This document shows, one piece after another, positions 59,343 to 64,000 of a stretch of 64,000 nucleotides of DNA. The position numbers were made by a program, and so were the translations under genes. A model generated the notes under the pieces. The model had not been told where the DNA came from and did no database searches. It saw only the letters and a program-made list of their open reading frames with translations. Numbering within the stretch: the first letter of the stretch is position 1; each line of letters begins with the position of its first letter. The stretch is from Adlercreutzia mucosicola DSM 19490 (GTDB lineage: Bacteria > Actinomycetota > Coriobacteriia > Coriobacteriales > Eggerthellaceae), in the NCBI RefSeq assembly GCF_000422625.1, contig NZ_AUGK01000010.1:1-64000 (forward strand), written 5' to 3'.

Positions 59343-60920
59343 CTATGAGCGGCTGAGAAATTCCCCCGCTGCCGCCTCGATGGCTTCAACGTTGCTGTCG
59401 ATCACGTCGGTAAATCGTACCTCCATGGCATCGAGATTGGCAAGTCCTGCGGGAATGTCGCGCTTGCCGGTCTCCTCGGCGATGCGCTGGTTCAGCTGGC
59501 ACCCCGTCAGGGCGGCCACGTCGGTGGGCAGGGGGTCGGCAGGGGCCATATCGTGGAGCGCACGGTAGACGTTATCGCCGAATTTCGCCCAGTGGGCGGT
59601 AGAGGCGATGAGCACGGGGTTGCTGCCCCGCAGGTTCTGGGCAGCGGCGTAGGCCACGGCGGTGTGCGGGTCCAGCAGGTAGTCGTGCTCGTCCAACACG
59701 GCCTTGATCGTGGCCAGGCAGGTGGCGTTGTCCACTGAGTCGGCGCTGAAGTTCTCGCGCACCCGGGCAAAGGTGTCCGCATCCACGCGGAAGCAGCGCT
59801 TCTCGTTCAAGTCGACCATCCATTGGCTGATAGCTTCGGCATTGCGCCCCGTCAGCTCGAACAGCTGTCGCTCCAGGTTGGAGGACACGAGGATGTCCAT
59901 GGATGGAGAGGAGGTGAGAATGAACTCGCGATCGGAGATGTCGTAGGTACCGGTGTTGATGAAGTCGGTCAGCACGCGGTTGTCGTTGCTTGCGCAGAGC
60001 AACATGCCGATGGGCACGCCGATCTGCTTGGCGTACCAGGCCGCGAGGATGTTGCCGAAGTTGCCCGTGGGCACGCAAACGTCGATCTCGTCGCCGGGTT
60101 GCACCTTGCCGGCGGCCACCAGCTCGGCATAGCTGGAGATGTAGTACACCACCTGGGGCAGGAGGCGTCCCCAGTTGATGGAGTTTGCGCTGGAAAGGGC
60201 GATGGCATGTTGGGCAAGGAGCTCCTCGGTGAAGACATCGTCGGAGAAGGCGCGCTTCACGCCGGTCTGGCAGTCGTCGAAGTTGCCGCGTACGGCCCAC
60301 ACGCACACGTTGTCGCCGGTGGTGGTGACCATCTGCTTGCGCTGAATGTCGCTCACGCCGCCATCGGGGAACAGCACGCCGATAGAGACGCCGTCTACGC
60401 CCTTGAACCCTTCCAGGGCCGCCTTGCCGGTGTCGCCCGACGTGGCCACGAGAATCATGAACTCGTGGTCGAGCTTGCCCTGTTCGCGCAGATGCTCTGC
60501 GCTGGCGGAGAAGAAATGGGGCAGGCACTGCAACGCCATATCCTTGAAGGCGCTGGTAGGTCCATGCCACAGCTCCAGAATGTGCGTGCTCTCGTCGAGA
60601 GAGGTGATGGGGCAGACGGCCTCGGTGTCGAAGTTGTTGCCGTAGGCGCGCTCCATCAGCTCGTCGATGACCTCGTCGGCAAGATCGATGTTGAAGGCCC
60701 GATAGATGGCGGCGGCACGCTGAGCGTAGGGGAGCTCCGCCAGTGCGGCGATGTCGTCGATGCTGAGGGAGGGCAGCTGTTCGGGGACGTAGAGTCCGCC
60801 GCCCGGGGCCAATCCGTTCACCACGGCCTTCGTGAACGAGATTGGCTCGCCGCCTGTTCCCCGTGTGTCGAGGTAGAGGTTTTGACCAAAGGCTCCGGCG
60901 CGATCGATGGGCTGGGACAT
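59343..60920 (-). CDS. thrC: Threonine synthase
   Basis: This 525-aa PLP enzyme converts O-phosphohomoserine to threonine. The PLP lysine is in HGPTSAFKDMALQ (about residue 122), with VATSGDTGKAALEGFKGVDG as the phosphate loop and VPTGNFGNILAAWYAKQIG later. Length and motifs fit the longer group with the extra C-terminal domain, as in E. coli/yeast ThrC. ATG 60920 with GGAAGGGAG is chosen over an upstream ATG at 60965. The ModE-like gene follows on the same strand. Confidence 0.94.
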   Translation of the reverse strand: MSQPIDRAGAFGQNLYLDTRGTGGEPISFTKAVVNGLAPGGGLYVPEQLPSLSIDDIAALAELPYAQRAAAIYRAFNIDLADEVIDELMERAYGNNFDTEAVCPITSLDESTHILELWHGPTSAFKDMALQCLPHFFSASAEHLREQGKLDHEFMILVATSGDTGKAALEGFKGVDGVSIGVLFPDGGVSDIQRKQMVTTTGDNVCVWAVRGNFDDCQTGVKRAFSDDVFTEELLAQHAIALSSANSINWGRLLPQVVYYISSYAELVAAGKVQPGDEIDVCVPTGNFGNILAAWYAKQIGVPIGMLLCASNDNRVLTDFINTGTYDISDREFILTSSPSMDILVSSNLERQLFELTGRNAEAISQWMVDLNEKRCFRVDADTFARVRENFSADSVDNATCLATIKAVLDEHDYLLDPHTAVAYAAAQNLRGSNPVLIASTAHWAKFGDNVYRALHDMAPADPLPTDVAALTGCQLNQRIAEETGKRDIPAGLANLDAMEVRFTDVIDSNVEAIEAAAGEFLSRS

Positions 60921-61060
60921 GGGGCTCCCTTCCTGAAGGATGACGATTGCGGACAAGGATACCATGGGTTGCCGCTGCGCTCGCCGCCGACAGGGCGAGT
61001 GCGCAGGAGGAAAGGAGAAGGGACGCGCGATGTGCCAACCATTCGCAGAAAAGTATGAAA

Positions 61061-61104
61061 AAGCTAACTCTTTGGGTTTACATAAGCTAACTTTTGGTTA
61101 CAAT
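61061..61104 (+). promoter_or_regulatory. Direct-repeat operator and promoter of the feo cluster
   Basis: AAGCTAACTCTTTGGGTTTAC (21 bp, 61061-61081) is repeated as AAGCTAACTTTTGGTTAC (61084-61101), overlapping TACAAT (61099-61104), a -10 element. A related AACTAACTTTTTTGG stands before feoB. These are candidate sites for an iron-sensing DtxR-type repressor. Confidence 0.55.
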
Positions 61105-61141
61105 GCGAAGTTGCATGCAGTTAACATTGATGGGAGTCGCT

Positions 61142-61423
61142 ATGAGCCATGCAACGGTTGTAGAGGGAGCTTGCCGCCAGAGCACTAGTGCGAGTTCGTC
61201 GTGCCAGCCCATGCCCCTGGCGTTTTTGCGCTGTGGGGACGTGGCCAAAGTCGTCCGGGTGCGCGGAAAAGGCGAAGTGCATCACCATCTCGAGAACCTC
61301 GGGTTCGTCGAGGGTGCCTCGGTGTCCGTCGTTTCCGAGCAGGCGGGGAACTTTATCGTTCAAGTCAAGGGCGCTAATGTGGCCCTCGACCGAAGCGTGG
61401 CCTCGAAGATCATCGTCGCCTAA
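61142..61423 (+). CDS. feoA: FeoA-domain protein with N-terminal extension
   Basis: This 93-aa protein has an SH3-like FeoA domain in residues about 26-93 (MPLAFLRCGDVAKVVRVRGK, then HHHLENLGFVEGASVSVVSE), preceded by a 25-residue Ser/Cys-rich extension. FeoA proteins assist the ferrous-iron transporter FeoB. ATG 61142 follows GGGAG. A second feoA gene starts 94 bp downstream. Confidence 0.85.
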   Translation: MSHATVVEGACRQSTSASSSCQPMPLAFLRCGDVAKVVRVRGKGEVHHHLENLGFVEGASVSVVSEQAGNFIVQVKGANVALDRSVASKIIVA

Positions 61424-61517
61424 TACGACCTCTCGAGTGCGTTCGCCTTTCCAGATCGAACGCGTCGCAATCTCATAGCCCCATCGCCACTCCAGAGGAA
61501 CGCAGAAAGGAAAGAAC

Positions 61518-61748
61518 ATGGCAGAGGACAAGACCCTGCGCGATGTGCCCGTGGGCCAATCAGCCACGGTGCGACGTCTCGTGGGCGAGGGTGCCGTCAA
61601 GCGGCGCATCATGGACATGGGCATTACCAAGGGTACCGAGGTGTACGTGCGCAAAGTGGCGCCCTTGGGCGATCCCATCGAGGTGACGGTGCGCGGTTTC
61701 GAGCTGTCGCTGCGCAAAGACGAGGCGGAAAACGTGCTCGTTGCCTAA
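61518..61748 (+). CDS. feoA: FeoA protein
   Basis: This 76-aa canonical FeoA has an SH3-like fold (TLRDVPVGQSATVRRLVGEG, then AVKRRIMDMGITKGTEVYVR and GFELSLRKDEAENVLV). ATG 61518 follows AGAAAGGAAAG. It lies between the longer feoA and feoB in one cluster; the two FeoA copies differ in sequence. Confidence 0.92.
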   Translation: MAEDKTLRDVPVGQSATVRRLVGEGAVKRRIMDMGITKGTEVYVRKVAPLGDPIEVTVRGFELSLRKDEAENVLVA

Positions 61749-61810
61749 AGCGTCCGAAGCATCGCAAGCGCAGTGCGCGGGGCGATGCGGGAGGCGCATT
61801 TTTTCTCCCC

Positions 61811-61838
61811 TATAGTTAACTAAAACTAACTTTTTTGG
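61811..61838 (+). promoter_or_regulatory. Candidate iron box before feoB
   Basis: TATAGTTAACTAAAACTAAC and then TTTTTTGG in an otherwise GC-rich gap contains overlapping TTAGT/ACTAA dyads. The part ACTAACTTTTTTGG resembles the repeats upstream of the first feoA (GCTAACTTTTGG). It could give feoB a separate iron-regulated start. Confidence 0.5.
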
Positions 61839-61908
61839 CTCCGCGGGCGTTTGGGAGAGCGCCGGGGAAAGGATGCGGCGCCAGCTCTCGGAGAAGGAAA
61901 GGCTGATC

Positions 61909-64000
61909 ATGGCTATTAACATCGCCCTTGCTGGCAACCCCAATTGCGGCAAGACGACCATGTTCAACGATTTGACCGGCGCCAATCAATACGTGGGAAA
62001 CTGGCCCGGCGTTACCGTTGAGAAAAAAGAGGGCAAGTACCGCGGCGACAAAGAGGTGGTTATCACCGACTTGCCCGGCGTGTACTCTCTGTCGCCCTAC
62101 ACCCCCGAGGAGATCGTTACGCGCGATTACCTCATGAGCGGCAAGCCCGACGTGGTCGTCAACCTGGTGGATGCTACCAACCTGGAGCGCAACCTGTATC
62201 TCACCAGCCAGATCATCGACCTGGGCATTCCGGTGGTTCTGGCTCTGAACATGATGGACCTCGTGGAAAAGAACGGCGACTCCATCAACGTGGCCGAGCT
62301 CTCGCGCCATCTGGGCTGCCCGGTGGTAGAGACCTCCGCTCTCAGGGGCCGCGGCATGGACGTGCTCATGGAGCGTGCCGTCGCTGAGGCAAAAAAGGGC
62401 GCGGCTCCTGCGACCGAGTTCGGTTTCGACCGGAAGGTAGAGGAGGCCCTCGCCCAGGTGATCGACATCGCCGAGACGCGCATCAGCGGCCGTTATGCCC
62501 GCTGGTACGCCATCAAGCTCCTGGAAGGCGAGCAGCTCACCGTGGACAAGCTCGGACTGCCCGCGGGCGATCTGTCCAAGATCGCCGCGGTGCGCGAGGC
62601 ACTTGAGAACGTTGAGGACGACGATGCGGAATCCATCATCACCAACGAGCGCTACGATGCCATCGGCGATGTGTGCACCGAGTGCGTGAAGAAGTCTCCG
62701 AAGGCCATGACCACCACTCAGAAGATCGACCGCGTGGTCACCAACCGTATTCTGGGCATTCCGATCTTCGTCGCCATCATGTTCCTCGTGTACTACATCT
62801 CCGTGTCCACCGTGGGCACGCTCGTGACCGACTGGGCCAACGACGGCCTGTTCGGCGACGGCTGGCTCTACACCAACACCGAGGCCTACGAGGCCGACGT
62901 GGAGGAGTTCGAGGGCGTCCTGGAAACCGCCGAGGGCGCTGCCGCCTTCGAGGCCGGCGAGATCGAGGAGCCTGATCCGGCCACCTACGGCCTCTACCAC
63001 GTGGGCGTGCCCGTGGTGGTGGGAGGTTGGCTCGAGGCGGTCGGCGCCGCACCCTGGGTGCAGTCCCTCGTGCTCGACGGCATCATCGCCGGCGTGGGTG
63101 CCGTCATCGGCTTCATCCCGCAGCTGATCGTGCTGTTTATCCTCCTCGGCTTCTTGGAGGGCTGTGGGTACATGGCCCGCGTGGCCTTCATCATGGACCG
63201 TATCTTCCGCCGCTTCGGCCTGTCCGGTAAGTCCTTCATCCCGATGCTCATCGCCTCTGGCTGCGGCGTGCCCGCGGTCATGGCCACCAAGACCATCGAG
63301 AACGAGAAGGACCGCCGCATGACCATCATGACCACCACCATGATCCCCTGCGGCGCGAAGCTGCCCATCATCGCGCTCGTTTTCGGCGCGCTCGCCGGCG
63401 GCGACTACGAGACCACCTGGTGGGTCGCCCCGCTGTTCTACTTCCTGGGCCTGGCCGCCATCATCTTGTCCTGCATCATCCTGAAAAAGTTCCGCGCCTT
63501 CGCCGGGGAGGTGGCTCCCTTTATCATGGAGCTGCCCCAGTACCACCTGCCCACCGTGAGGAACGTGCTTTTGTCCATGTGGGAGCGCGTGCGCAGCTAT
63601 GTGGTGAAGGCCGGTACCATCATCTTCCTGTCCTCGATGGTTATCTGGTTCCTGCTGAACTTCGGTATGTACGAGGGGCAGTTCGGCCTGCTCGACCCCG
63701 AGCTCGACGACTACATCCAGTACAGCCTCATGGCCGGCCTCGGCAACCTGCTCGCGTGGATCTTCGCGCCGCTTGGCTTCGGCAACTGGGAGTCCACCGT
63801 TACCTCCATCACGGGCCTGGTGGCCAAGGAGAACGTCGTGGCCACGGTGGGCGTCATCACGAGCCTGGGCGAGGAGATCGGCGAGACCGACCCGAGCCTG
63901 TGGGCCTCCTTTGCCGCCATGCTCGGCGGTAGCAGCGCCGCCGTCATGGCCTTCTGCGCCTTCAACCTGCTGTGCGCCCCCTGCTTCGCCGCCATCGGCA
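61909..64000 (+). CDS. feoB: Ferrous iron transporter FeoB, cut by the window edge
   Basis: The first 697 residues of FeoB are visible. The N-terminal G domain has G1 GNPNCGKTT (9-17), G3 DLPGVYSLSPYTPEE and G4 NMMD, followed by the helical GDI region and the membrane part with both Gate motifs (SGCGVPAVMATKTI and MIPCGAKLPII). An acidic loop of about 40 residues (near 318-350) between the first two membrane helices is larger than usual. ATG 61909 follows GAAGGAAAGG. The remaining C-terminal helices lie beyond 64000. Confidence 0.95.
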   Translation, partial: MAINIALAGNPNCGKTTMFNDLTGANQYVGNWPGVTVEKKEGKYRGDKEVVITDLPGVYSLSPYTPEEIVTRDYLMSGKPDVVVNLVDATNLERNLYLTSQIIDLGIPVVLALNMMDLVEKNGDSINVAELSRHLGCPVVETSALRGRGMDVLMERAVAEAKKGAAPATEFGFDRKVEEALAQVIDIAETRISGRYARWYAIKLLEGEQLTVDKLGLPAGDLSKIAAVREALENVEDDDAESIITNERYDAIGDVCTECVKKSPKAMTTTQKIDRVVTNRILGIPIFVAIMFLVYYISVSTVGTLVTDWANDGLFGDGWLYTNTEAYEADVEEFEGVLETAEGAAAFEAGEIEEPDPATYGLYHVGVPVVVGGWLEAVGAAPWVQSLVLDGIIAGVGAVIGFIPQLIVLFILLGFLEGCGYMARVAFIMDRIFRRFGLSGKSFIPMLIASGCGVPAVMATKTIENEKDRRMTIMTTTMIPCGAKLPIIALVFGALAGGDYETTWWVAPLFYFLGLAAIILSCIILKKFRAFAGEVAPFIMELPQYHLPTVRNVLLSMWERVRSYVVKAGTIIFLSSMVIWFLLNFGMYEGQFGLLDPELDDYIQYSLMAGLGNLLAWIFAPLGFGNWESTVTSITGLVAKENVVATVGVITSLGEEIGETDPSLWASFAAMLGGSSAAVMAFCAFNLLCAPCFAAIG

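Noticed and set aside
61816-63546. 576-aa open frame antisense to feoB
   Set aside because: feoB motifs are continuous on the plus strand through the same interval.

Overview
The window is chromosomal DNA from a high-GC anaerobic actinobacterium, most likely family Eggerthellaceae (Adlercreutzia/Eggerthella relatives); the genus is not certain. Pointers are the GC-rich third codon positions, three Tat-exported flavin reductases each beside a membrane-anchored LuxR-type regulator (a hallmark of this family), a Tad pilus locus without a secretin, and a hydroxysteroid-dehydrogenase-like SDR. No prophage, intact IS element, rRNA or CRISPR array was seen.

Layout. 1-3.1 kb: repeat-rich start, LysR regulator, LysE-type exporter, SDR. 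3.1-7.1 kb: visibly lower-GC stretch with a collapsed higBA toxin-antitoxin remnant, flavin reductase 1 and its divergent LuxR partner. 7.2-16.2 kb: an unusual IMP dehydrogenase, three cell-envelope or unknown genes (Ala/Pro-rich membrane protein, VanW protein, PRC-barrel-like protein), a LysR/TDT-transporter divergent pair, engB and a zinc-ribbon protein. 16.2-26.7 kb: flavin reductase/LuxR pairs 2 and 3 with leuS between them. 26.6-36 kb: hybrid histidine kinase, SanA-like protein, a protein with an apparent internal duplication, pRiA4b ORF-3-like protein, TetR regulator, a short 3-phosphoglycerate dehydrogenase, a Phd/ParE-type toxin-antitoxin pair and coaBC. 36-46.4 kb: two-component system plus FtsX-type ABC transporter, MATE efflux pump with MarR regulator, and a YtrA-type regulator with an ABC-2 transporter. 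46.7-48.3 kb: pentapeptide-repeat protein, GNAT acetyltransferase and tRNA-Val. 48.4-59 kb: a Tad/Flp pilus operon (cpaB, tadZ, tadA, tadB, tadC, two pilins, TadE/TadG-like proteins and accessory genes). 59-64 kb: ModE-like regulator, threonine synthase, and an iron-uptake cluster feoA-feoA-feoB, with feoB running off the right edge.

How the genes work together. The flavin reductases are predicted extracytoplasmic lipoproteins that would use small organic molecules as respiratory electron acceptors, each probably controlled by its LuxR neighbour. None of the three keeps the fumarate-reductase active-site arginine pattern, so their substrates are probably not fumarate. The pilus operon and the efflux/ABC modules concern surface attachment and defence.

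The most unusual signal lies between genes. Two intergenic elements (2016-2160 and 15696-15825) have related terminal inverted repeats and an identical 14-bp internal core, so they look like two copies of one undescribed small mobile or RNA element. Other loci (44-77, 19835-20018, 44144-44260) carry long inverted repeats of similar style. A separate short REP-like palindrome supplies the stop codon of two unrelated regulator genes.
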